Source: Pseudomonas sp. PDNC002 (GTDB lineage: Bacteria > Pseudomonadota > Gammaproteobacteria > Pseudomonadales > Pseudomonadaceae). From it: a stretch of DNA of 64,000 nucleotides. This document shows, piece by piece, positions 17,026 through 27,062 of the stretch (its first letter is position 1; every line of letters starts with the position of its first letter). A model generated the notes under the pieces. The model did not search any database, was not told the origin of the DNA, and saw nothing but the letters and a program-made list of their open reading frames with translations. The stretch covers positions 6,327,502 to 6,391,501 of the forward strand of contig NZ_CP070356.1 of assembly GCF_016919445.1 (NCBI RefSeq), in the 5' to 3' direction. The position numbers and the translations under genes were made by a program.

Positions 17026-20000
17026 ATGTTTACCGATCCATTCATCCGTCGCCCCGTGCTGGCGACCGTGGTCAGCCTGCTGATCGTCCTGCTCGGCATG
17101 CAGGCCTTCAGCAAGCTGGTGATCCGCGAATATCCGCAGATGGAAAACGCGCTGATCACCGTCACCACCTTCTATGCCGGCGCCAACGCCGAAACCATCC
17201 AGGGCTACATCACCCAGCCGCTGCAGCAGAGTCTCGCCAGCGCCGAAGGCATCGACTACATGACCTCGGTGAGCCGGCAGAACTACTCGGTGATCTCGAT
17301 CTACGCGCACATCGGCGCCAACACTGATCGCCTGGTCACCGAACTGCTGTCGAAGATCGGCGAGGTGAAGACCCAGCTGCCGCCGGACGCCGAGGACCCG
17401 ATCCTCGACAAGGAAGCGGCCGACGCCTCGGCGCTGATGTACATCAGCTTCTTCAGCGAGCAGATGAGCAACCCGCAGATCACCGACTACCTGTCCCGCG
17501 TGATCCAGCCCAAGCTTGCCACCCTGCCGGGCATCTCCGAGGCCGAAATCCTCGGTAACCAGGTGTTCGCCATGCGCCTGTGGCTCGACCCGGTGAAGAT
17601 GGCCGCCTACGGCATCACCGCCGGCGACGTGGCCAGCGCGGTGCGCGAGTACAACTTCCTCTCCGCTGCCGGCGAGGTGAAGGGCGAGATGGTGGTCACC
17701 TCGGTGAATGCCACCACCGACCTGAAGTCCCCGGAGGCCTTCGCCGCCATCCCGCTGAAGACCGCGGGCGACCGCCGCGTGCTGATGGGCGACGTGGCGC
17801 GCATCGAACTGGGTGCGGCGAGCTATGACGCGGTCAGCTCGTTCAATGGCATCCCTTCCGTGTACATCGGCATCAAGGGCACCCCCAGCTCCAACCCGCT
17901 GGACGTGATCAAGGAAGTCCGCGCCAAGATGCCGGAGCTGGAAGAACAGCTGCCGCCAGGGCTGCAGGTGTCCATCGCCTACGACGCCACGCGTTTCATC
18001 CAGGCCTCCATCGACGAGGTGGTGAAGACCCTGGCCGAGGCGATCCTGATCGTCATCGTGGTGGTCTTCCTGTTCCTCGGCGCATTCCGCTCGGTGATCA
18101 TCCCGGTGGTGACCATCCCGCTGTCGATGATCGGCGTGCTGTTCTTCATGCAGATGATGGGCTACTCGATCAACCTGCTGACGCTGCTGGCCATGGTGCT
18201 CGCCATCGGCCTGGTGGTGGACGATGCCATCGTGGTGGTGGAGAACATCCACCGCCATATCGAGGAGGGCAAGTCGCCGTTCCAGGGCGCCATCGAAGGC
18301 GCGCGGGAGATCGCCGTGCCGGTGGTGACCATGACCATCACCCTGGCCGCGGTGTACGCGCCCATCGGCTTCCTCAGCGGCCTGACCGGTGCGCTGTTCA
18401 AGGAGTTCGCCTTCACCCTGGCCGGCGCGGTGATCATCTCCGGCATCGTCGCGCTGACCCTGTCGCCAATGATGTGCTCGCGCCTGCTGCGCCACGAGGA
18501 AAACCCCAGCGGTCTTGCCCATCGCCTGGACCTGATCTTCGAGGGACTCAAGCGGCGTTACCAGCGCATGCTCCACGGCACGCTGAACAGCCGTCCGGTG
18601 GTGATCGTGTTCGCCCTGCTGGTGCTGGCGATCATCCCGCTGCTGCTGATGTTCACCCACAAGGAACTGGCGCCGGAGGAAGACCAGGGCATCGTCTTCA
18701 TCATGGCCAACGCGCCGCAGACGGCGAACCTGGACTACCTGTCGAAGTACACGGCGGAGTTCGAGGGCATCTTCCGCAAGTTCCCCGAGTACTATTCGGC
18801 GTTCCAGATCAATGGCTACAACGGCGTGCAGACCGGCATCGGCGGCATGCTGCTCAAGCCCTGGGACGAGCGCGATCGCAGCCAGATGGAGTTGCTCCAT
18901 GCGGTGCAGGGCGAGCTGGACAAGATTCCCGGCCTGCAGATCTTCGGCTTCAACCTGCCGTCGCTGCCGGGCACCGGCGAGGGTCTGCCCTTCCAGTTCG
19001 TGATCAACACCGCCAGCGACTACCAGTCCCTGCTGCAGGTCGCCGAGCGGGTGAAGAAGCGCGCCGAAGAGTCGGGCAAGTTCGCCTTCCTCGACCTCGA
19101 CCTGGCCTTCGACAAGCCCGAACTGGTAGTCGACATCGACCGCGCCAAGGCTGCGCAGATGGGCGTCACCATGCAGGATCTGGGCGTGTCCCTGGGCGCG
19201 CTGCTGGGCGAAGGCGAGATCAACCGCTTCACCATCGACGGGCGCAGCTACAAGGTGATCGCCCAGGTCGAGCGCGCCTACCGCGACAACCCGAGCTGGC
19301 TGAACAACTACTACGTGAAGAGCCAGAGCGGCCAGCTGATCTCGCTGTCCACCCTGGTGACCTTCCACGAGCGAGCGCGCCCGCGCCAGCTCAACCAGTT
19401 CCAGCAGCTCAACTCGGCGATCATCTCCGGTGTGCCGATGGTCAGCATGGGCGAGGCCATCGAGACGGTGCGCGGCATCGCCGAAGAGGAATCGCCGCGC
19501 GGCTTCTCGTTCGATTACGCCGGCGCCTCGCGGCAGTTCGTGCAGGAAGGCAGTGCGCTGATGATCACCTTCGCCCTGGCGCTGGCGGTGATCTTCCTGG
19601 TGCTGGCGGCGCAGTTCGAGAGCTTCCGCGATCCGCTGGTGATCATGGTCACGGTGCCGCTGTCGATCTGCGGCGCGCTGATTCCGCTGTTCCTCGGCCT
19701 GTCGAGCCTGAACATCTACACCCAGGTGGGGCTGGTGACGCTGATCGGATTGATCAGCAAGCACGGCATCCTCATCGTCGAGTTCGCCAACCAGTTGCGC
19801 CACGAGCGCGGCCTGTCGGTGCGCGAGGCGGTCGAGGAAGCGGCGGCGATCCGCCTGCGCCCGGTGCTGATGACCACCGCGGCGATGGTGTTGGGCGTGA
19901 CGCCGCTGCTGTTCGCCACCGGTGCCGGCGCGGTCAGCCGCTTCGACATCGGCGTGGTGATCGCCACCGGCATGAGCGTCGGTACGCTGTTCACCCTGTT

Positions 20001-20082
20001 CGTGTTGCCTTGCGTGTATACGCTGCTGGCCAAGCCGGACAAGAAGCCTGCCGAAGACCACGCACCGGCAACGGCGCACTGA
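17026..20082 (+). CDS. mexW: RND multidrug efflux transporter MexW
   Basis: 1018 residues, the expected length for MexW. ATG 17026 follows AAAGGA by 8 bp and gives the typical RND start MFTDPFIRRPVLATVVSLLIVLLGMQAFS. An N-terminal TM helix, a large periplasmic porter/docking domain, the central TM block with the proton-relay segment GLVVDDAIVVVENIHRHI, a second periplasmic domain and the C-terminal TM block (PLVIMVTVPLSICGALIPL, GLISKHGILIVEFANQLR) are all recognisable. It exports several drug classes with MexV and an outer-membrane channel. The gap to mexV is unusually long because the 120-bp element lies in it. Confidence 0.93.
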   Translation: MFTDPFIRRPVLATVVSLLIVLLGMQAFSKLVIREYPQMENALITVTTFYAGANAETIQGYITQPLQQSLASAEGIDYMTSVSRQNYSVISIYAHIGANTDRLVTELLSKIGEVKTQLPPDAEDPILDKEAADASALMYISFFSEQMSNPQITDYLSRVIQPKLATLPGISEAEILGNQVFAMRLWLDPVKMAAYGITAGDVASAVREYNFLSAAGEVKGEMVVTSVNATTDLKSPEAFAAIPLKTAGDRRVLMGDVARIELGAASYDAVSSFNGIPSVYIGIKGTPSSNPLDVIKEVRAKMPELEEQLPPGLQVSIAYDATRFIQASIDEVVKTLAEAILIVIVVVFLFLGAFRSVIIPVVTIPLSMIGVLFFMQMMGYSINLLTLLAMVLAIGLVVDDAIVVVENIHRHIEEGKSPFQGAIEGAREIAVPVVTMTITLAAVYAPIGFLSGLTGALFKEFAFTLAGAVIISGIVALTLSPMMCSRLLRHEENPSGLAHRLDLIFEGLKRRYQRMLHGTLNSRPVVIVFALLVLAIIPLLLMFTHKELAPEEDQGIVFIMANAPQTANLDYLSKYTAEFEGIFRKFPEYYSAFQINGYNGVQTGIGGMLLKPWDERDRSQMELLHAVQGELDKIPGLQIFGFNLPSLPGTGEGLPFQFVINTASDYQSLLQVAERVKKRAEESGKFAFLDLDLAFDKPELVVDIDRAKAAQMGVTMQDLGVSLGALLGEGEINRFTIDGRSYKVIAQVERAYRDNPSWLNNYYVKSQSGQLISLSTLVTFHERARPRQLNQFQQLNSAIISGVPMVSMGEAIETVRGIAEEESPRGFSFDYAGASRQFVQEGSALMITFALALAVIFLVLAAQFESFRDPLVIMVTVPLSICGALIPLFLGLSSLNIYTQVGLVTLIGLISKHGILIVEFANQLRHERGLSVREAVEEAAAIRLRPVLMTTAAMVLGVTPLLFATGAGAVSRFDIGVVIATGMSVGTLFTLFVLPCVYTLLAKPDKKPAEDHAPATAH

Positions 20083-20085
20083 ACG

Positions 20086-20114
20086 AAAAAGCCCCGCACC
20101 TGCGGGGCTTTTTT
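20086..20114 (+). terminator. Rho-independent terminator of mexVW
   Basis: AAAAAGCCCCGCA-CC-TGCGGGGCTTTTTT, directly after the mexW stop. Confidence 0.95.
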
Positions 20115-20163
20115 ATGGCGCGGCGGAATCCGCCCCTACCCGTGAATGCCGATGTAAAACCTG

Positions 20164-20236
20164 CGTAGGAGCGGACTCCGTCCGCGATAGGTCCTCCTCG
20201 CGCCGGAAGCCAACGCGGACAAGGTCCGCTCCTACA
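20164..20236. repeat. Inverted REP pair (BIME-like)
   Basis: GTAGGAGCGGACTCCGTCCG opens the pair and GCGGACAAGGTCCGCTCCTA closes it in the opposite direction. This is the common Pseudomonas REP form, sitting between convergent genes. Confidence 0.85.
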
Positions 20237-20248
20237 AAAGTCCGCGTA

Positions 20249-21370
20249 TCAGTCGTTCGTCGGAAGGGAAAACGCCACCAGCCGATATCCCTCGGCGGTA
20301 CGGATGAAGTCGAAGCTGGCGTGCTTGTCCGGCTCGAAAGAACCCTGCTCCCAATGCTCCATGACCGACATTTTCGGCGTCTTCCACGCCGCGAATTCGC
20401 CGCAGTTGTCGAAGTATTGCGGGTCACGCTCGGGGTCGAACGGCCAGCCCATATCATCCTGGCGTACGCCGTAGCCGCCGGAGGCCCGCAGGGCTTCCAA
20501 CCGCTTGCGCAGTGCGGGGCCGTGCTGGCGCAGCATGTCGGCCACGGTGGCTGCCTTCCAGTCATCCAGTGGTTCACTGCCCTGTCCGGTCCAGACCTGT
20601 CCCAGGCTGTTCGCTTTCAGCGACGCATCATCGAGGTGCGGTAGAAACCTATCCCGGAACCAGGCGGCGAAGTCCTTCTCGATGTCGACGAAGCTGTAGT
20701 AGCGCCCATCGACACCCTTGAAGGACACGCGGCGCGGGTCGCTCGATGGCTGGGCGCTGGTCTCCAGGGAGAACCAGTCCAGCGCATCGGCGCGCGCCGC
20801 ATCGAAACCTTCGACCAATGTCGAGCCGTGGCGGTCGATCAGCAGTTCGGTGCCGCCCTTCCAGCCCTTGTGCTCGCATTGCTGCAGGTTCACACCTGGG
20901 TCGGCGCAACTGCGGGTCGCGCCTACGAGCGCCACCGCCATGCCATTGCGCATCGCGGTGGCGTCGTTCAATCGTGCGGGAATCACTACCTGGCCATTGC
21001 CATCGAGGAAGCCGACCATGTCGCGCGCACGGTCGCGGAATCGGATGCTGTCCTCGCTCTCGCAGATGGGGGCATTGTCGAAAAAGTAGAGCGAATCCGC
21101 CGCGACCTGGCGGCCGTCGCGGAGCAGGTGATAAGTGCGGTAGCCGCTGGCCGTCTCTTCGCCGGTGGCGATGATGCGGTCGAAGCGCCGTGCCAGTGTG
21201 AACATCGGGCTGAGCGTCGGCGCGATCTTCACCCTGCCCTGCGCGTCCTTGAAACCGATCAGGTCGTTTTCGCTGAAGGCGATCCAGGACTCGTCCGCGG
21301 CCCATCCAGGCGCAGCCAGCACCAGCGCGCCGAGGGCGATCAGCCAGTGGCGAATGCGTTTCTCATCCAT
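20249..21370 (-). CDS. Periplasmic protein with WG-like repeats, function unknown
   Basis: 373 residues from the ATG at 21370, which gives a clean Sec signal (IRHWLIALGALVLAAPGWAADES). Two segments look like WG/KWG-type repeats (DLIGFKDAQGRVKIAP and DMVGFLDGNGQVVIP), a motif found in many secreted proteins of unknown role. A Cys-containing loop (APICESEDS, RSCADPGVNLQQCEHKGW) could form disulphides after export. It is a single gene, convergent with mexW and separated from the MFS gene by a terminator. I do not recognise a specific function. Confidence 0.7.
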   Translation of the reverse strand: MDEKRIRHWLIALGALVLAAPGWAADESWIAFSENDLIGFKDAQGRVKIAPTLSPMFTLARRFDRIIATGEETASGYRTYHLLRDGRQVAADSLYFFDNAPICESEDSIRFRDRARDMVGFLDGNGQVVIPARLNDATAMRNGMAVALVGATRSCADPGVNLQQCEHKGWKGGTELLIDRHGSTLVEGFDAARADALDWFSLETSAQPSSDPRRVSFKGVDGRYYSFVDIEKDFAAWFRDRFLPHLDDASLKANSLGQVWTGQGSEPLDDWKAATVADMLRQHGPALRKRLEALRASGGYGVRQDDMGWPFDPERDPQYFDNCGEFAAWKTPKMSVMEHWEQGSFEPDKHASFDFIRTAEGYRLVAFSLPTND

Positions 21371-21440
21371 GCTCTCGGGCCTCCGCTCCAATCCGTTGCC
21401 TGGCGCATTGTGCCACCGCCTTCGCCCGCATCGCCCAAAC

Positions 21441-21470
21441 AAAAGCCCCCGCGCATCGCTGCGCGGGGGC
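21441..21470 (-). terminator. Rho-independent terminator of the MFS gene
   Basis: Read on the minus strand: GCCCCCGCGC-AGCGAT-GCGCGGGGGC followed by TTTT, about 20 bp past the MFS stop codon. Confidence 0.9.
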
Positions 21471-21492
21471 TCGGTGTTTCACGGACTGGCAA

Positions 21493-22857
21493 TCAGGCCG
21501 GCTGACGCTGCATGGCGCCGCTCGAACTCTCCCCCTTCAGGCTCCAGCTCTTCAGATGCTCCAGGCTCGCGCGGTAAGGCTTGAGGCCATTGGCGAGCAG
21601 TATGGCGCCAGCCAGCAGCGCCACCACGCTGACGATCAGCAGCGAGTAGCGCAGCGCCATGTCGTCGGCAAAGACGTAGTCGGTCACCAGGGCGATGGCG
21701 GTCGGGCCGACGCCCAGGCCCAGCAGCGTGACCACGAACAGGTAGATGGCCGAGGCCTGCCCGCGCATGGAGTTGGGCATGATTTCCTGGATGGCCGCCG
21801 GGGCGACGCCGAAGGGCATGCTGAGGAAGAAGACGATGGGCGCCATCATCGCGGCGGCGGCGTTGCCGCTGTCCAGCAGCGGATAGACCAGGCTCAGCGG
21901 AATCGCCAGGCAGGCGGCCAGCAGGCCCACGCGCATGTTGGCATCGGTGCGCCCGCGTTTGGACCAATAGTCGGCCAGGCGGCCACCGCAGACGATGCCC
22001 AGGCAACCGAACACGGCGACGATGCTGCCGTACACCACGCCCACATGGCCGGCATCCCAGCCGTAGGTGCGGACGAAGAAGGTCGGCACCCAGGCGCCGC
22101 TGCCGTAGCTGGCGAAGGAGATGCAGGCGAAGCCGAAGTTGTGGCAGAGCACCGTCTTGCGATTAGCGCGCAGATAGGCGCCGACTTCGCTCATCGGCAC
22201 CACCACGCCGGCGCCGACGCCGCGACGGGTCGGCTCCTTCACCGCGAGCATGAGCAGGGTGAACAGCACGCCGGCGGCGCCGAGGATCAGGAAGATCAGT
22301 TGCCAGGGACGCACTTCGCCGAGGATCGGCAGGTGCACGTCGCCCTGGGCGGAAGCGAACTTGATCACCAGCCCGCCAAGCAGGAAGGCCAGGCCCGACC
22401 CCAGGTAGATGCCCATGGAATACACGCTGATGGCGGTGGCACGGCGCTGGGCCGGGAAGCTGTCGGCGATCAGCGAATAGGCCGCCGGCGACAGCGCCGC
22501 CTCGCCTACGCCGACACCGACGCGGAACAGAAGGAAGTGCCAGTACTGCCGGGCCAGGCCGCAGGCCGCGGTCATGGCGCTCCAGATCAACACGCCGACG
22601 GTGATCAGCCCGCGCCGGCTGCGGCTGTCGGCCATGCGTCCGAGCGGGATGCCGCAGAGGGTGTAGAACAGCGCGAAGGACAGGCCCATGAGCAGGCTCA
22701 TCTGAGTGTCGCTGATCTCCAGGTCGCGACGGATCGGGCCGACCAGCAGGTTGAGGATCTGCCGGTCGATGAAGGAAAGCACGTAGGCGACCATGAGGAT
22801 CGCAACCGTGGACCAGGCCACGGCACTGGAGGGGTAGCCGTTATTGTTGTTGTTCAT
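21493..22857 (-). CDS. MFS transporter, Spns-like
   Basis: 454 residues with about 12 TM helices. I start at the ATG at 22857, preceded by CAGGAGCC; the frame is open 24 bp further upstream. The N-terminus is MNNNNNGYPSS, then TM1 carries AYVLSFIDRQILNLLVGPIRRDL, typical of the spinster-like/hexuronate branch. Motif A after TM2 reads GRMADSRSRR and TM4 carries FRVGVGVGEAALSPAAYSLIAD. Substrates for this branch range from sugar acids to aromatic acids and lipids; nothing nearby identifies one. It is monocistronic. Confidence 0.85.
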   Translation of the reverse strand: MNNNNNGYPSSAVAWSTVAILMVAYVLSFIDRQILNLLVGPIRRDLEISDTQMSLLMGLSFALFYTLCGIPLGRMADSRSRRGLITVGVLIWSAMTAACGLARQYWHFLLFRVGVGVGEAALSPAAYSLIADSFPAQRRATAISVYSMGIYLGSGLAFLLGGLVIKFASAQGDVHLPILGEVRPWQLIFLILGAAGVLFTLLMLAVKEPTRRGVGAGVVVPMSEVGAYLRANRKTVLCHNFGFACISFASYGSGAWVPTFFVRTYGWDAGHVGVVYGSIVAVFGCLGIVCGGRLADYWSKRGRTDANMRVGLLAACLAIPLSLVYPLLDSGNAAAAMMAPIVFFLSMPFGVAPAAIQEIMPNSMRGQASAIYLFVVTLLGLGVGPTAIALVTDYVFADDMALRYSLLIVSVVALLAGAILLANGLKPYRASLEHLKSWSLKGESSSGAMQRQPA

Positions 22858-23075
22858 GCCGGGCTCCTGAGACGCCGCCAATCGCGGCGAAGGCGAAGGG
22901 GAGAACCCGCAGAGTAGGCATTGCGAATCCGTCGCGCGCGCACTATCAGGTCTCTGAATGCGCGCGGCGACCGTTGGCTGATGAATGGGCGGTCAGGGAC
23001 TGGCTGGAGGGTTTTGCGGGAAGCAGGAGTTGGAGCGGGCTGTACGCGAGGTGTTCGCCGGACGTACCGGCGCCC

Positions 23076-23590
23076 CTCACCCTAACCCTCTCCCAGAGGG
23101 AGAGGGGACCGTTCGGCGCAGGGTGGAGCCATGGCGTCAGCCGGCACAATCAGCCCCCTCTCCCTCCGGGAGAGGGCTGGGGTGAGGGTGGCGAACCGCA
23201 CCCCAAGATCGATCACGCAGGATGACGCTATGGTCTCAGCCCGCACAATCAGCCCCCTCTCCCTCCGGGAGAAGGCTGGGGTGAGGGTGGCGAACCGCAC
23301 CCAAGATCGATCACGCAGGATGAAGCTGAAGTATCAGCCCGCACGATCCGCCCCCTCTCCCTCCGGGAGAGGGCTGGGGTGAGGGTGGTGAACCGCACCC
23401 CAAGATCGATCACGCAGGATGAAGCTGAAGTATCAGCCCGCACGATCCGCCCCCTCTCCCTCCGGGAGAGGGCTGGGGTGAGGGCGGCGAACCGCACTCA
23501 GAGATCAATCACGCAGGATGAAGCTGCGGTGTCAGCCGGCACGATCCGCCCCCTCTCCCTCCGGGAGAGGGCTGGGGTGAGGGGAGGCCC
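23076..23590. repeat. Tandem array B: about six palindrome units, mostly 98-99 bp apart
   Basis: The core CTCTCCCTCCGGGAGAG recurs with its TCCCTCCGGG at 23161, 23260, 23358, 23457 and 23556; a variant core (TCCCAGAGGG) at 23091 lies 70 bp earlier. The 99-bp spacers contain GCTGGGGTGAGGGTGGCGAACCGCACCC, GATCGATCACGCAGGATGA and CAGCCCGCACGATC. The first, 70-bp spacer instead carries CGTTCGGCGCAGG...CCATGGCGTCAGCCGGCAC, the spacer type of array A. The array lies between hemH and the MFS gene. Frames inside it are not genes. Confidence 0.95.
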
Positions 23591-23605
23591 GAGCGCCGAT
23601 CCAGC

Positions 23606-24628
23606 TCAGATCGCCTGCGGCATCCGCTCGCACAACTTGGCCAATGCCCGCGCCCACAGCTCCTGGTCGTTCAGGCAAGGCACCAGCACCAGCTCTTCCC
23701 CGCCCGCCGCACGGAACTGTTCGTTCCCCCGCTGGCCGATTTCCTCCAGCGTCTCGATACAGTCGGCGACGAACGCCGGGCACATCACCAACAAGCGCTT
23801 CACGCCCTGCTTGCCCAGCTTGTCCAACTGCGCCTCGGTGTAGGGTTCGATCCACTTGTTGCGGCCCAGGCGCGACTGGAAGGACACCGACCAGCGGCCA
23901 TCCTCCAGGCCCGCGCCCGCGGCGAAATCCTCCGCCGTGCGCAGGCACTGGCTGCGGTAACAGACCGCCAACACCTCATCGCGCACGCCACGGCTGGAGC
24001 TGGCCGTGAGGTCATGCCCCTTGTCCTTCACCAGCTTGCGGATGTGCGACTCGGGCAAGCCGTGGAAGCTCAGCAGCAGGTGGTCGTAAGGCTGTTCCAG
24101 ATACGGCTTCACACTCTCCACCAGCGCCTGCCGGTACTCGGGCTCGGCGAAGAACGGCGGCAGCACCTTCAGATCCAGCGTGAGGCCATGCTCGCGCATC
24201 ACCCGACGCGCCTCCTCGATGGCAGTGGTCGTAGTGCTGTCGGCGAATTGCGGATAGAGCGGCGCGAAGGTCACCTGGGTGATGCCCTGCTGGCTCAGGC
24301 GCAGCAGCGCGCCCTCGATGGACGGCTCGCCATAGCGCATGCCCAGCTCCACCGGGCCATGTGGCCAGTACGGCCGGATAGCCTCCTGCAGGCGGCGGCT
24401 CAGCACGACCAGCGGCGAACCCTCATCCCACCAGATCGACGCATAGGCGTGGGCGGATTCCTCCGGGCGCTTGCGCAGCACCAGCGACACCAGCAGCCGG
24501 CGGATCGGCCAGGGCAGGTCGATCACGTAAGGGTCCATGAGGAACTGGTCGAGGTAGCGGCGCACGTCCTCGACCTGGGTGGAGGCCGGCGATCCCAGGT
24601 TGACCAGCAGGAGGGCTTTTTGGGTCAT
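23606..24628 (-). CDS. hemH: Ferrochelatase
   Basis: 340 residues. It inserts Fe2+ into protoporphyrin IX in the last step of haem synthesis. The ATG at 24628 (AAGGAC upstream) gives the family start [16 protein letters not shown]. Conserved signatures: LVNLGSP, the [24 protein letters not shown] block with the metal-binding His, and the late [23 protein letters not shown] with its conserved Glu. The frame continues upstream to 24703 without further homology. It lies a little over 110 bp downstream of the TIGR01777 gene, on the same strand. Confidence 0.95.
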   Translation of the reverse strand: MTQKALLLVNLGSPASTQVEDVRRYLDQFLMDPYVIDLPWPIRRLLVSLVLRKRPEESAHAYASIWWDEGSPLVVLSRRLQEAIRPYWPHGPVELGMRYGEPSIEGALLRLSQQGITQVTFAPLYPQFADSTTTTAIEEARRVMREHGLTLDLKVLPPFFAEPEYRQALVESVKPYLEQPYDHLLLSFHGLPESHIRKLVKDKGHDLTASSSRGVRDEVLAVCYRSQCLRTAEDFAAGAGLEDGRWSVSFQSRLGRNKWIEPYTEAQLDKLGKQGVKRLLVMCPAFVADCIETLEEIGQRGNEQFRAAGGEELVLVPCLNDQELWARALAKLCERMPQAI

Positions 24629-24739
24629 GCAGTGTCCTTGGAAAAGGTACGGTTCGGGGTCGTCGTGCGGGCTGCGCAGTTTACACGCAGCCCGCTCTCT
24701 CAAGAGCGGATCAGGGGCTGTCGCCGATGTCGCAGGGGT

Positions 24740-25645
24740 TCAGCGGGGCTCGCGCAGCACATCGGCCAGGGCATCCGTCAACTCCTCGAAGCGGAAACTG
24801 AAGCCGGCATCCAGCAGGCGCCGCGGCACCACGCGCTGGCCACCCAACAGCAGGCCGGACATCTCCCCCAGCAGCATGCGCAGGGCGAAACCCGGCACGT
24901 GCATCAACGTCGGCCGGTGCAGCGCCTGGCCCAGTGCCTGGGTGAAATCGCGGTTGCGTGCTGGCTGCGGCGCGCACGCATTATAAGGACCCTCGGCGTC
25001 GGCCTTGCGCAAAAGAAAATCGATCAGGGCGATCTGGTCTTCGATATGGATCCACGACATCCATTGGCGTCCATCGCCCAGGCGTCCGCCCATTCCCATG
25101 CGGAACGGCGGCAGCATGAGCTTGAGGAATCCGCCCTCGGGCGCCAGCACCAGACCGGTGCGCACCAGCACCACGCGCACCCCAAAAGCCTCGGCCTCGC
25201 GGGCGATCTGCTCCCAGGCCAGGCACAGCTCGCTGGCGAAATCCTCGCCGGCCGCCGCACTGCCCTCCTCCAGCGGGCGTTCGCCGGCATCGCCGTACCA
25301 GCCCACCGCGGAGCCATTGATCAGTACCGCCGGGCGTTGGCTGCGGCTTTCCAGCCAGGCGACCAGGCGCTCGGTCAGGCGCACCCGGCTATCCCACAGC
25401 AGCGCCTTGCGCCGCGCACTCCAGGGCTTGTCGGCAATGGGCTCACCGGCCAGGTTGACCACCGCGTCCAGCGGTCCGTCTCCATAAGCCTCGAAATCGG
25501 CGATGGCGCGCACCTGCTCGCCACAGAGGCTGGCAACGCGCTGCGGCTGGCGGCTCAGCACCGTGAGTTGGTGCCCTTCGGCGAGCCACTGGCGGCAGAG
25601 ACGGCGGCCGATCAGACCGGTCCCGCCGGTCAGCAAAATGTGCAT
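24740..25645 (-). CDS. TIGR01777 family SDR / epimerase-like protein
   Basis: 301 residues from the ATG at 25645 (AAAGGAG upstream). An extended SDR with the dinucleotide-binding loop GGTGLIGRRLC at the N-terminus, the VVNLAGEPIADKPW and INGSAVGWYGD signatures of TIGR01777 (YfcH-like), and a C-terminal DUF1731-type segment (RRLLDAGFSFRFEELTDALADVL). The substrate is unknown. It is divergent from the FAD oxidoreductase at 25920, so the paired TGTACA boxes between them could affect both genes. Related genes lie with photolyase clusters in many bacteria. Confidence 0.85.
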   Translation of the reverse strand: MHILLTGGTGLIGRRLCRQWLAEGHQLTVLSRQPQRVASLCGEQVRAIADFEAYGDGPLDAVVNLAGEPIADKPWSARRKALLWDSRVRLTERLVAWLESRSQRPAVLINGSAVGWYGDAGERPLEEGSAAAGEDFASELCLAWEQIAREAEAFGVRVVLVRTGLVLAPEGGFLKLMLPPFRMGMGGRLGDGRQWMSWIHIEDQIALIDFLLRKADAEGPYNACAPQPARNRDFTQALGQALHRPTLMHVPGFALRMLLGEMSGLLLGGQRVVPRRLLDAGFSFRFEELTDALADVLREPR

Positions 25646-25772
25646 GGCGAACTCCTTTTGCGATGTTCCACCTTCCATCAGTCTGGACGAGGGAACGGCG
25701 CTTGCATTCACTCTCCACTCCGGCAAGGGTCTACGCTGTAAATGCCGGGACCGGAGCTGCGTTCATTCCTGA

Positions 25773-26903
<1,131 letters not shown>

Positions 26904-26910
26904 GTGCCCC

Positions 26911-26932
26911 GCCCTCTCCGTGCGGAGAGGGC
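26911..26932 (+). terminator. Hairpin after the FAD oxidoreductase gene
   Basis: GCCCTCTCCG-TG-CGGAGAGGGC, a perfect 10-bp stem 7 bp after the stop, without a good T-run. The stem resembles a single copy of the palindrome that forms the three repeat arrays. Confidence 0.6.
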
Positions 26933-26961
26933 GCCCTGCCCCGCTTTACCGCCTGCGGACC

Positions 26962-26985
26962 TGTACAAGCCTTTGCACTTGTACA
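26962..26985. promoter_or_regulatory. Paired TGTACA operator (N12), LitR-type site 2
   Basis: TGTACA at 26962-26967 and 26980-26985, exactly 12 bp apart, each followed by A. Upstream of the DUF523-merR-phr operon. Confidence 0.7.
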
Positions 26986-27011
26986 AGGCAACGCCTATTC
27001 TTGCCAATACT

Positions 27012-27036
27012 TGTACAAGCCAATAACTCCTGTACA
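27012..27036. promoter_or_regulatory. Paired TGTACA motif (N13), LitR-type site 3
   Basis: TGTACA at 27012-27017 and 27031-27036, 13 bp apart, ending 26 bp before the first gene of the operon. The one-base-longer spacing may make it a weaker site or place it over the promoter. Confidence 0.6.
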
Positions 27037-27062
27037 ACATCATTGGACCATGAATTCGGCAC

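Noticed and set aside
16384..20079. A 1231-codon minus-strand open frame opposite mexV/mexW.
   Set aside because: Composition is dominated by His/Arg/Gln/Asp from reading GC-rich codons backwards, and it lies fully over well-conserved RND genes.
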